Positions 6,972 to 14,614 of a DNA stretch of 16,350 nucleotides are shown here, piece by piece. The DNA is from CAJXNP01 sp050305935. GTDB lineage: Bacteria > Bacteroidota > Bacteroidia > Cytophagales > Cyclobacteriaceae. The notes under the pieces were generated by a model. It was not told the DNA's origin. It made no database searches and saw only the letters and a list, made by a program, of their open reading frames with translations. Each line of letters begins with the position of its first letter. The first letter of the stretch is position 1. Made by a program: the position numbers and the translations under genes. The DNA is taken from the NCBI GenBank assembly GCA_050305935.1, contig JBNLGG010000082.1:1-16350 (forward strand). Direction: 5' to 3'.

Positions 6972-7517
6972 ATGAAAAAAGGATTAATTTTTACGTTAAC
7001 ATTGATTTTGAGCTTTTCATGTATGAATCGATCAGACAAAAAAGTTGAATCAGCATTACCTGGATTTATCGATATTGTTGATGGTCAAACTATAATTAGT
7101 GATTCATTAATAATATGTGAGTTAAGTCTTAAACAATTGCCGAAGAGCCTAAAGTTTAATAGTGATCAACTATTAGACAATGCTTTAGAGTATGAGTGGG
7201 GCGTTTATTTTGACAATGATTCTGATGGAAAATATGATATTTCTTTCACAGTGTCCAATTGGGGATTTCCAGAGAAAGCAGAAGTAGTTGGAGAAATTCT
7301 TAAAAATACACAGTCGAATATTTGGAGAGTTGGTAATGAAGGAGGATCGGAAATTGGAGATTTAAATACAGAAGTCAAAGGAGATAAGATTATACTGACC
7401 ACCACTTATTATTCGAGAGAATTAAATGCAATATCTTCTAACTCAAAAATCAAATATCAAACGTTTTTTAATAATGGATTAGAAGTACTTAACGATTCAT
7501 TGATTATTATAGAATAA
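6972..7517 (+). CDS. Small lipoprotein of unknown function
   Basis: The protein has 181 residues and I do not recognise its family. It begins with a lipoprotein signal peptide, MKKGLIFTLTLILSFSCMN, lipidated Cys at residue 17. The next residues (MNRSDKK) lack the acidic export signal, so it probably faces the periplasm. A short acidic stretch, YFDNDSDGKYDI (about 79-90), looks like a calcium-binding Asp loop of the kind used in secreted proteins. The rest is predicted beta-rich with no Cys and no enzyme motif. Base composition is AT-rich like the two-component genes before it. It is separated from them by the hairpin repeat, so it probably forms its own unit. Confidence 0.75.
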   Translation: MKKGLIFTLTLILSFSCMNRSDKKVESALPGFIDIVDGQTIISDSLIICELSLKQLPKSLKFNSDQLLDNALEYEWGVYFDNDSDGKYDISFTVSNWGFPEKAEVVGEILKNTQSNIWRVGNEGGSEIGDLNTEVKGDKIILTTTYYSRELNAISSNSKIKYQTFFNNGLEVLNDSLIIIE

Positions 7518-7557
7518 ATGTAAGATTGGAGCTTTGACAAATCAACTTGTGCCAATC

Positions 7558-7621
7558 GAGGAGATGGCTCCTCTCCGCTGGTTCAAGCCTGCCTTCGGCA
7601 AACAGGCGTCTCGCTTGGACC
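7558..7621. repeat. Nested hairpins before the IS66 remnant
   Basis: GAGGAG atgg CTCCTC (7558-7573) is a perfect hairpin. GGTTCAAGC (7580-7588) then pairs with GCTTGGACC (7613-7621) at 8 of 9 positions and encloses a GCCTG...CAGGC stem. No T-tract follows. Its GC content stands out from the AT-rich gene before it. It may be an end or target of the decayed element that follows, or a separate intergenic repeat. Confidence 0.5.
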
Positions 7622-7649
7622 TTTCCTAAATGACTACAACATCCTTTTA

Positions 7650-8084
7650 ATGTATGTGTGTGCTAGACGTCCGAAGCCGATGCCCGCCTGGGGCAAACTG
7701 TTCAAAGACCTGATAACCAAAGCCATCAATCTAAAAAGGCAAATGGCCTCCCGGGAGTATGCTGCCATCGACCATCCTGAAAGGAAGGAAATACCCCTGG
7801 CTTTTGAAAAACTGCTCGCACAACCACCAGATGAAAAACATAAAGAACTCAACAGCTTTTACAAAAGGATGCTCAAATACAAAAACTACATATTCCCATT
7901 TTAACACAATGAAGATGTACCCCCTGACAACAATGCCTCCGAACGCGCAATAAGGAATATAAAGGTGAAACAGAAAATATCAGGCTCGTTCAGGTCAATG
8001 AAAGGGGGGCAGGACTTTGCAATCATCCGGTCTATCATTGACACGCTAAACAAGAGAAATTTGAATATCTTTCAAACCCTGTAA
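7650..8084 (+). pseudogene. IS66-family transposase, C-terminal remnant with in-frame stop
   Basis: One frame reads about 144 codons of the C-terminal half of an IS66 DDE transposase: WGKLFKDLITKAINLKRQ, HPERKEIPLAFEKLLAQPP, FYKRMLKYKNYIFPF, stop (TAA, 7902-7904), HNEDVPPDNNASERAIRN, IKVKQKISGSFRS, then FAIIRSIIDT to a final stop at 8082-8084. The premature stop stands where the family has Leu (FPFL), consistent with TTA to TAA. It separates the catalytic Glu (in ASER, codon 7941-7943) from the rest. The N-terminal half with the first two catalytic Asp residues is absent; homology seems to begin near 7680. No terminal inverted repeats or TnpA/TnpB partners were found, so the element is dead. 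Confidence 0.85.
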
Positions 8085-8133
8085 TTAATGGCTAATTTTG
8101 ACTCCTGAGTAGTTACTTAGTTTTAATAAAAAG

Positions 8134-8826
8134 ATGAAAAAAGATGATTTCCCCTACTTTATTTGGTTAGTGATTTGTTTGTCGATACTACCATTTTTCG
8201 GATTTACGCAAGATAACAGTATGTCAATTGGGGTTTTTGGCACTGTGAAATCCTACAATCACCATCTTAATGGTATTGGAGATGGGTTTGATTCAGGTAG
8301 ATCCTACGAGAAAATTTTCAACGGCGACATCGGGATTTCAGTCGGTTTTAAATTGAAAGAAAGAATTACATTCAGGTCAGGGCTGGCATTTTCCCGTAAA
8401 GGATATAAAATTAAATCACAATATATTTCCATGGATCCCTACATTTATTGGTTAGCTGGTGAGGTAAATGAAGAGGACAATAGCGTAGCGATAAAGATGG
8501 ATTACCTGGAAATCCCAATTCAAGGGCTATATTATTTCACACTCAATAAACCAGTCAGATTTTATGGTGCATTTGGTTTTGCCACCAATGCTAAATTGAG
8601 TAATATTTACAACGACACTGATGTAGGAAATACCCTTGAAAAAGATGCACCTGGTTTTGTCTTCCTTGCATCACTTGGTGTTGGCTTGGAATTTTATCTG
8701 AATGATAGTGTCTGTTTTGTTCTGGAGCCAAATTACAATCACTACTTCAGTGAAATAGATGCGACCACAATGGAATCTAACACACAGTCATTTGGACTTC
8801 TATTTGGATTGAAATTTGGTATTTAA
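8134..8826 (+). CDS. PorT-like outer-membrane beta-barrel protein
   Basis: The protein has 230 residues. A signal peptide covers about 1-26 (hydrophobic core FIWLVICLSILPFFGF, cleavage near TQ-D). The mature part alternates hydrophobic and polar residues in short strands: ISVGFKLKERITFRSGLAFSRKGYKI, MDYLEIPIQGLYYF, RFYGAFGFATN, FLASLGVGLEFYL, FVLEPNYNHYF and the closing SFGLLFGLKFGI. This is the usual pattern of the 8-strand outer-membrane protein beta-barrel family (PF13568 type) in Bacteroidota. The phrase YLEIP-x-xxxYY is a hallmark of that group. The function is unknown for most members. The 50-bp space before it begins right after the IS66 remnant, and it ends without a clear terminator. 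It appears to be a single gene. Confidence 0.85.
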   Translation: MKKDDFPYFIWLVICLSILPFFGFTQDNSMSIGVFGTVKSYNHHLNGIGDGFDSGRSYEKIFNGDIGISVGFKLKERITFRSGLAFSRKGYKIKSQYISMDPYIYWLAGEVNEEDNSVAIKMDYLEIPIQGLYYFTLNKPVRFYGAFGFATNAKLSNIYNDTDVGNTLEKDAPGFVFLASLGVGLEFYLNDSVCFVLEPNYNHYFSEIDATTMESNTQSFGLLFGLKFGI

Positions 8827-9219
8827 CAAACCCCTTTAGCCTTATCTTGAGTGGCTGAAGTTTACTCCCTGGTCTCTCCACTTTCTTCCCATTGCCGACA
8901 TATGGAAAACATTTCCTCCCGCAATTTCTCCGATCGCATTTGATGTTAATTTGCTTTAAACAGCAAAGTTCATCCATAAATCGTTTTCACGAAAGTGGTC
9001 TGCGGCCGTAGGGATACGCCAAAAGTGCCTGGCCTTAAAGCTGGCGGGCAGGCTTCTACTTATATCATTATATTCAATTTTCAGGCCCAAGCACTGCTGC
9101 GTTAATGATTGCCAGGGGGCTTGCTCAAGTCCATACTACAAGTTACGCGGAGTTTACCCGCCGAAGATTTATTGAAAGTGGGCTAAACTTGCGGTATTAG
9201 CGCCGGGTCAAACATTTTT
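8827..9219. other. Intergenic stretch without a recognised gene
   Basis: No known coding gene is visible. On the minus strand a frame stays open between stops at 9136-9138 and 8956-8958 (59 codons; it includes APWQSLTQQCLGLKI and ARHFWRIPTAADHFREN) but has no start codon apart from a very late ATG. It could be a gene remnant or chance. Near 9139-9165 a GC-rich patch shares the 10-mer gcgtaacttg, on the minus strand, with the stem-loop at 4675-4705. Confidence 0.5.
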
Positions 9220-9615
9220 TCACTGCACAAATCCAGTCTGCCCGCTCTGCCCGATTTTATACATCATCAATTGCGCCATGGTGCTGGCTTTTGATTTAGC
9301 GAGTTCAGCGATTTTTCCTTCGAATAATTCATCCAGCGTTTCGGTGAACAACGCCAGCCATCGGTCGAAATGCTTTTGATCCAGAGGTTCCTTTTGGTGA
9401 AGCTCTACGTGTTTTAATACCGGGTTTCCTTTATAGCCCATGTTGCCGAAAAGAATGGTGTCCCAGAAGTCATACATAATGGGAATGTGCACATCCCATT
9501 TAAGCTGGATTACTTCGGTGAAGAAAAAGCCGATGACAGGATCACCTTTTACCTTTGTGTAAAAAGTGTCCACGAGTAGTTGAATATCTTTCCTGTTGGT
9601 GATGTCTTTTTTCAT
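9220..9615 (-). CDS. Group III truncated haemoglobin
   Basis: The protein has 131 residues, the family's usual length. By alignment from memory with Campylobacter Ctb, the key positions are kept: B10 Tyr 19 (DTFYTKV), E7 His 43 (KWDVHIPIMYDFW), proximal F8 His 69 (NPVLKHVELH) and G8 Trp 86 (HFDRWLALF). The motif FYTKVKGDPVIGFFF and the GNMGYKGNP loop are also typical of the group. Such proteins bind haem in the cytoplasm and are associated with oxygen, nitric oxide or peroxide chemistry; which one applies here is not shown. It is divergent from the outer-membrane receptor gene, with about 250 bp between the likely starts. The ATG is preceded by a spurious ATG-AAA-TGA in another frame. Confidence 0.93.
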   Translation of the reverse strand: MKKDITNRKDIQLLVDTFYTKVKGDPVIGFFFTEVIQLKWDVHIPIMYDFWDTILFGNMGYKGNPVLKHVELHQKEPLDQKHFDRWLALFTETLDELFEGKIAELAKSKASTMAQLMMYKIGQSGQTGFVQ

Positions 9616-9709
9616 TTCATGGTAAAACTAGAATATGTTGGGCAGCCGGGCAAAAAAATCAACTGGAAGGAACCATTACATTGATCGAACTTCGCCTTTC
9701 TAAGGATCC

Positions 9710-9752
9710 AATTGTTCAATTTTTGATCGCTCGAATTGTTCACTAATGAACA
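9710..9752. promoter_or_regulatory. TGTTCA palindrome and repeats between trHb and receptor genes
   Basis: TGTTCA ctaa TGAACA (9737-9752) is a perfect inverted repeat. aattgttca also occurs twice as a direct repeat at 9710-9718 and 9734-9742, 24 bp apart. This gives three half-sites in 43 bp, in the divergent gap and 114 bp before the preferred receptor start. It is a likely operator for an unidentified regulator. Confidence 0.45.
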
Positions 9753-9865
9753 GTGTCGCTTATTTCCTGATTTTCAAAATCCTTCTATACGTTAAACATT
9801 CACCGATTTTTGCCTTGGCACAGGCATCGGCATCATTTTGGTCAAGCACATTGGCACAGTCTAAC

Positions 9866-12298
9866 ATGACCGACATGACAAGAACGATAGTAGCACTCAT
9901 CATTTTATCAACCGCCCCCTTTTTAACATTTGCCAAAAACGATTCAGGAACCATTGCAGGAAAATTCATTGACGAGTCCGGAGAGCCGGCAGCCTTCACC
10001 ACCGTGATCCTGTTGGATACGGACTCGTCTATGATCAAGGTGGATTATACTACCGATCTGGGAGAATTTAAATTTTCAGCCATCCAGCCGGGAAAATACC
10101 GTCTTAAAACTTCGAACATCGAGTTTAGGGAATACCTTGGAGATTTCTTTGAGTTAACAGCAGGTGATGAACTAACACTAACTACGATCACCCTATCACC
10201 TGCTGTTACCGAGCTCCAGGAGGTGGAAGTCCGGGCTGCGCGGCCTCTGGTCGAGATCCACCCCGATAAGACGGTGTTTAACGTCAGTGAGAGTATCAAT
10301 GCCACTAGTTCCGATGCGCTGGAAGTGTTGAGAAAAGCGCCAGGAGTGGTACTTGATAATAATGACAACATCATACTCCGGGGAAAAAGCGGCGTGATCA
10401 TCTACATCGACGGAAAGCAAACATACCTGGCCGGAACTGACCTGATAGCCATGCTACGAAATATGACTGCCGATCAGATCGAGTCAATTGAGATCATCAC
10501 CAACCCATCTGCCAAATACGATGCAGCGGGCAGCGCAGGAATTATTAACATAAAACTTAAAAGGGATAAAAACCTTGGTTTTAACTCAACGGTCTCTGCC
10601 CAGGCAGATTTGGGTCAAAAAAACCGGTACAATACAGGTATTAACTTTAACTACCGGGACAAAAAATCAAATCTCTATGGCCATTACAACTATCATGATA
10701 ATGAAGGCCTGAGCTATGAGAATTATAATAAACGCATCAATAATTTTGAAATGGATCAGAAGTCAAACGATACCTGGAGCCACGCAGGGCATGATATCCG
10801 GTCGGGTTTGGATTATTTCATCAATGATAAACATACTGTGGGAACCGTACTTGAAGGCAATTTTTCCAATCAGGGCGGGACAAGCTATTCCAGGACTCCC
10901 ATAACCAATATTAATATGGGGGGATTGGAAAGTATATTGGTATCTGACGGTTACAGAAACGGAACCACTGATAATCTAAAAATTAACCTCAATTACCAAT
11001 TCAAAACAGCAAAAGGGCAAAACCTGAGCTTTGATGCGGATTATGGGTATTATTCAACAGAGAGACAGAATTACCTGCCCAATGCCTACTACAATCCCGG
11101 GGAGACGGAGATCATCGACGAGCGAAATTATACCGATGACCAGCAGACCAGGATTGATATCCGGACTTTCAAAGGTGATTATGAAACAGGACTGCTGAAT
11201 GGAAGGTTTTCCACAGGGTTTAAGTATTCCAATGTCACCACGGATAATGACTATAAATTCTTCTTTATCGATGGGGAAAACCTTGTTCCCGATGTCGACC
11301 GTACCAGTCAGTTTTTCTATACAGAGATGGTCTATGCCGCGTATGGATCCTACTATGGGAAAATAGGAGAAAAGACGAATTATAACCTCGGCCTTCGGGT
11401 GGAAAGAACGGAATCTGACGGGCAACTGGAAAGTGAGAAAGCCACTGCCGATGACGATGTGGTACGGTCGTATACGGATTTCTTTCCGAGCGGTGGTATT
11501 TCAAGAAATTTCAATGAAAACAATACCGTATCTGTTAATTATTCCAGAAGGATCGACCGTCCAAACTATCAAAACCTTAATCCATTTGAATTTAAGTTGG
11601 ATGAGTTAACATTCAGACGGGGAAATCCATTCTTGAATCCACAATACACACACAGTTTCCAGATCACTCATTCATTCAGGCAAAAATTAAATACAGGTGT
11701 TACCTATAGCCTGACGCAGGATTTCTTCGCCCAAATCCTGGATACTGCGGGTGTCAATGGAAGTTTGATATCAGAGCAAAACATTGCCGATGCCAGAAAC
11801 ATTAGCCTAAACACGAGCTATAATACTGACATTACGAAATGGTGGAGCATATTTACTAACGGCACGCTTTACAATGCGTCCTACCAATCCACCCTGGAGA
11901 GAGATGAGATTGATGTTGATGTCACAGCTTTCAATTTCTATCTGCAAAACAATTTCTTGTTGCCAAAAGGATTTAGAATGGAATTGTCCGGATGGTATAA
12001 TTCGCCGTCTGTTTGGGGAGGAACTATCCGGATGAATGAAATGTGGAGCATGGACGCTGGATTGAAAAAATCCATCCTGGATGACCGCTGCAATATTTCC
12101 ATGAGCGTGCAGGACATCTTCAAGTCACAGCAATGGTCTGGTGTTTCCAATTACAACGGACTGGAATTTAACGCGCATGGTGGCTGGGACAGTCGAAGGT
12201 TTAGGGTGAAGGTAGATTTTAAATTAGGAAATCAGAATGTGAAGAAAGTCCGAAACAGGAGCACAGGTTTAGAGGAAGAGTCTAAACGCATAGGGTAG
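9866..12298 (+). CDS. TonB-dependent receptor-like outer-membrane protein (OMP_b-brl_3)
   Basis: The protein has 810 residues from ATG 9866, chosen because it gives a clean signal peptide (MTDMTRTIVALIILSTAPFLTFA, then KNDSG). The frame extends to an ATG at 9746, but the extra 40 residues are unlike a signal peptide and that ATG lies in the TGTTCA palindrome. Domains in order are a carboxypeptidase-regulatory-like beta-sandwich (about 26-120: IAGKFIDESGEPAAFTTVIL), a plug domain (about 125-235: LEVLRKAPGVVLDNNDNIILRGKSG, YIDGKQTYL, SIEIITNPSAKYDAAGSAGI) and a large barrel to the end. The tail KLGNQNVKKVRNRSTGLEEES is the common ending of this family. It acts in the outer membrane; substrate is unknown. 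It is followed by a strong terminator, so it is monocistronic. Confidence 0.92.
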   Translation: MTDMTRTIVALIILSTAPFLTFAKNDSGTIAGKFIDESGEPAAFTTVILLDTDSSMIKVDYTTDLGEFKFSAIQPGKYRLKTSNIEFREYLGDFFELTAGDELTLTTITLSPAVTELQEVEVRAARPLVEIHPDKTVFNVSESINATSSDALEVLRKAPGVVLDNNDNIILRGKSGVIIYIDGKQTYLAGTDLIAMLRNMTADQIESIEIITNPSAKYDAAGSAGIINIKLKRDKNLGFNSTVSAQADLGQKNRYNTGINFNYRDKKSNLYGHYNYHDNEGLSYENYNKRINNFEMDQKSNDTWSHAGHDIRSGLDYFINDKHTVGTVLEGNFSNQGGTSYSRTPITNINMGGLESILVSDGYRNGTTDNLKINLNYQFKTAKGQNLSFDADYGYYSTERQNYLPNAYYNPGETEIIDERNYTDDQQTRIDIRTFKGDYETGLLNGRFSTGFKYSNVTTDNDYKFFFIDGENLVPDVDRTSQFFYTEMVYAAYGSYYGKIGEKTNYNLGLRVERTESDGQLESEKATADDDVVRSYTDFFPSGGISRNFNENNTVSVNYSRRIDRPNYQNLNPFEFKLDELTFRRGNPFLNPQYTHSFQITHSFRQKLNTGVTYSLTQDFFAQILDTAGVNGSLISEQNIADARNISLNTSYNTDITKWWSIFTNGTLYNASYQSTLERDEIDVDVTAFNFYLQNNFLLPKGFRMELSGWYNSPSVWGGTIRMNEMWSMDAGLKKSILDDRCNISMSVQDIFKSQQWSGVSNYNGLEFNAHGGWDSRRFRVKVDFKLGNQNVKKVRNRSTGLEEESKRIG

Positions 12299-12342
12299 AA
12301 TAACTAATCCGGTTATAATATAAATAGGGGAAAAAAGGGGTC

Positions 12343-12366
12343 AGGCCAAGGGTCTGGCCTTTTTTG
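12343..12366 (+). terminator. Intrinsic terminator after the receptor gene
   Basis: AGGCCA (12343-12348) and TGGCCT (12355-12360) form a perfect stem followed by a T-tract. An A-run precedes the stem, so it can also work for minus-strand transcripts. It lies about 45 bp after the stop codon. Confidence 0.85.
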
Positions 12367-12483
12367 TTGTAACGCTAACCATAAATAATTACTTCTGGTG
12401 GCCGACCTAAACCCTCTTTTTGTAAACGGACTTACAGTCGTTGTTGCTGTATTTATTAAATTGACCCTGCCTTACAAAAACAG

Positions 12484-14352
12484 ATGCAACGTTTACTGGT
12501 AACAATATTGTTTTGGTTGGTTCCGGGGGCCATGTTTTCCATTGGTCTGCCTGCGAATGGTCTCATTGATAATTTTGAACCGGTGGTGGTGTTGGGTAGC
12601 GATACCAGGGATATTCAGCTTGACCTGAACCAGTTGCCTTTTTTTGAGGATACTACCGCTTCGCTTACTTTTGAAAACATTGTTAATAAGCCCTTCAAAA
12701 GGGACCCGTCCTTCGCACAGGCCAACTACCGAACAAAATCTGCCTATTGGGTAAAACTACAGATATTCCGGCCGGACAGCGTCAGCGCCAACTGGATCAT
12801 AGAATTTTATGACCAGACCATCGACCGGATTGATGTGTATGATATTTCGGAGGGGAATTTCAGGAAGATACTGCTTGGTGACGAGGTCAAGTTCAAGCAA
12901 AAAAAACTGAAACACAAAAACTTTCATGTCTGGCTGGAAGAGGACAAGAAGGTCAACAACTATACATTTTACTTTAGGATTGAATCCCGAACCTATGCGG
13001 ATATTCGCGTTGCAGTACGCTCTTCCGACCAGTTCATCAATTACGCATTGATGGAATACTACCTGTATGGCCTGTTTTACGGGATGATTTTGATCATTAG
13101 CATATATAATTTACTCACCTTTTTTGCTATAAAAGAGATTAAATACCTGTACTATACCTTCTACATCCTCAGTGTTGGGATTTATGCCATGTGTGTGGAC
13201 GGGATTGCCTATCAATACCTATGGTCGTCCTGGCCGGAATGGAACCAAATCGCCTACGGTGTGGCCCTGTATTTACTCATCTTTTGGGCGATCTTATTTG
13301 CGCGGAGGTTTCTCGCCACGCAGCTTCGTGCACCGGTCATTGATAAATTACTCATCTATTTTTTAGTCACCCGAACGATATGGTTTTTCGCAGTCCTTAT
13401 ATTTAATCCGCAGTGGTTTTCTGTTCGGGTGATCGAGTTTATTCCGCTCACGCTGATATTTATTGCCAGTATAAAAATTCTGAACAGGGGGTATAAACCC
13501 GCCCGTTTTTTCGTGATGGCATATGGTTTTTTGTTCCTCGGTTTCATCGTAAAGGCCATGATCTACCTTGCTATAATTCCCCATTCTACTGTGGCCTACT
13601 ATAGCCTTCATATTGGCTTTTTGCTGGAAATGATTTTTCTGACGCTCTCTCTTAGCGACCGGGTGCGCATTCTCAAATCAAACAGGGACCGGGCGCTAAG
13701 AAGAATTATCAGCCAGCATGAACAAAATGCAGCGTTGCGCGAAAAAGTCAATAAAGAACTGGAGCAAAAAATTGTGGAACGGACTGTTTCACTTATGGAA
13801 AAAAACCGGGAGCTGGAACGGATGAACGAAAAGATAGAAAAACAATCCAAAGAGATCAGCCAGATCAATTCATTGCTCGACCTGGAAAACTGGAAGTTGA
13901 AAAACAATATTAAGGAAATGCTTCAGGACAAGGTGTTCCGTGATGACCTGACATACGAGGAGTTCAAAGAAATTTTCCCTACCAATGACACCTGCCTTAA
14001 ATACATTCAAAAAACAAAATGGGGCAAGGGATATAAGTGTAAAAAGTGTGGGAATGACAAAGGTCACATGGAAGCACATATGTCGCGCAGGTGTACAAAA
14101 TGTGGCTACCTGGAATCAGTTACCAGCAATACCGTATTTCACGGTATCCGTTTTCCCATCGAAAAAGCATTCTTTATCTTGTATGTGGTGCGCAAGCAAA
14201 ATGAAATGTACACACTACAGGAACTGGCTGATCTGCTGGATTTGCGATTGAATACAGTATGGGGTTTTAAGAAAAAAATAAACAGTACTTCTGCCAATAA
14301 GAAGAAAAAAATGGAATCTAAAGAAGAGGAGTTGGATATCCTCACTTCATAA
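12484..14352 (+). CDS. 7TM-DISM receptor fused to IS1595-type zinc-ribbon DNA-binding tail
   Basis: The protein has 622 residues. A signal peptide covers about 1-20. Residues about 35-180 form a 7TMR-DISMED2-type periplasmic beta-sandwich (FENIVNKPFKRD, AYWVKLQIFRPD, FYDQTIDRIDVYD). Seven transmembrane helices follow between about 190 and 392, beginning EYYLYGLFYGMILIISIYNLLTFF, which is the hallmark of 7TMR-DISM. A long coiled coil (about 400-480) leads into a tail at 490-600. The tail reads EEFKEIFPTNDTCLKYIQ, KWGKGYKCKKCG (C519, C522), RRCTKCGYLES (C537, C540), TSNTVFHGIRFPIEKAF, then a helical HTH-like part ending LADLLDLRLNTVWGFKKK. This is the Zn_Tnp_IS1595 module without the DDE catalytic domain. 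Instead of the usual kinase, cyclase or phosphatase output, it would bind DNA directly from the membrane. It precedes a SusC gene, its likely target. Function is inferred from domains. Confidence 0.9.
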   Translation: MQRLLVTILFWLVPGAMFSIGLPANGLIDNFEPVVVLGSDTRDIQLDLNQLPFFEDTTASLTFENIVNKPFKRDPSFAQANYRTKSAYWVKLQIFRPDSVSANWIIEFYDQTIDRIDVYDISEGNFRKILLGDEVKFKQKKLKHKNFHVWLEEDKKVNNYTFYFRIESRTYADIRVAVRSSDQFINYALMEYYLYGLFYGMILIISIYNLLTFFAIKEIKYLYYTFYILSVGIYAMCVDGIAYQYLWSSWPEWNQIAYGVALYLLIFWAILFARRFLATQLRAPVIDKLLIYFLVTRTIWFFAVLIFNPQWFSVRVIEFIPLTLIFIASIKILNRGYKPARFFVMAYGFLFLGFIVKAMIYLAIIPHSTVAYYSLHIGFLLEMIFLTLSLSDRVRILKSNRDRALRRIISQHEQNAALREKVNKELEQKIVERTVSLMEKNRELERMNEKIEKQSKEISQINSLLDLENWKLKNNIKEMLQDKVFRDDLTYEEFKEIFPTNDTCLKYIQKTKWGKGYKCKKCGNDKGHMEAHMSRRCTKCGYLESVTSNTVFHGIRFPIEKAFFILYVVRKQNEMYTLQELADLLDLRLNTVWGFKKKINSTSANKKKKMESKEEELDILTS

Positions 14353-14392
14353 ATCCTGCATGTTTCGGGCCTCAGGCCATGTTAACACACAT

Positions 14393-14470
14393 ATTGCGAT
14401 TAAAGCTGGAAAAGATTTTTGAATTCTATCATTTAAGCTATAAATGCACCAAAACCATTGCGATTAAAGC
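14393..14470. promoter_or_regulatory. 14-bp perfect direct repeat upstream of susC, candidate operator
   Basis: attgcgattaaagc occurs at 14393-14406 and 14457-14470. Similarity continues through gaaaa, giving about 22 bp per copy. The copies are 64 bp apart, close to six helical turns, in the 262-bp gap between the 7TM-DISM regulator gene and the SusC gene. A coiled-coil dimer with one DNA-binding head per chain could bind such a pair; this link is inference. The gap also holds a short GGCCT c AGGCC hairpin (14368-14378) just after the regulator's stop, without a T-tract. Confidence 0.5.
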
Positions 14471-14546
14471 GTGAAAAACCGATAGTTTTTAGCCCTCTAC
14501 ACCCATCTGAAAACCTTCCTTTTCGTCAGGATTCATTGCAAAGAAC

Positions 14547-14564
14547 ATTTCTAATAATAGAAAT
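14547..14564. promoter_or_regulatory. ATTTCTA-ataa-TAGAAAT palindrome near the susC promoter
   Basis: It is a perfect 7-bp-arm inverted repeat 51 bp before the SusC start. A TTTG at 14564-14567 and TATTCTTTA at 14583-14591 loosely resemble Bacteroidota -33 and -7 promoter elements, so the palindrome would overlap or abut the -33 region. The promoter match is imperfect. Confidence 0.4.
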
Positions 14565-14614
14565 TTGGTAAAAATGTAAGCTTATTCTTTAGTAGATTAA
14601 TTAAATACATCATT

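Noticed and set aside
7759..7953. Second plus-strand frame within the IS66 remnant
   Set aside because: It is a shifted frame of the transposase sequence; only the other frame matches the family on both sides of the stop.
8777..8977. Minus-strand 66-codon frame
   Set aside because: It overlaps the 3' end of the beta-barrel gene and shows no domain or start signal.
9746..9865. Longer start for the outer-membrane receptor
   Set aside because: The 40 extra residues put the real signal peptide in the interior, and the ATG falls inside the TGTTCA palindrome.
13950..14352. Separate IS1595 insertion after a 7TM-DISM gene
   Set aside because: The frame is continuous with the coiled coil, there is no DDE domain and no inverted repeats at the junction, so a true fusion fits better than an insertion.
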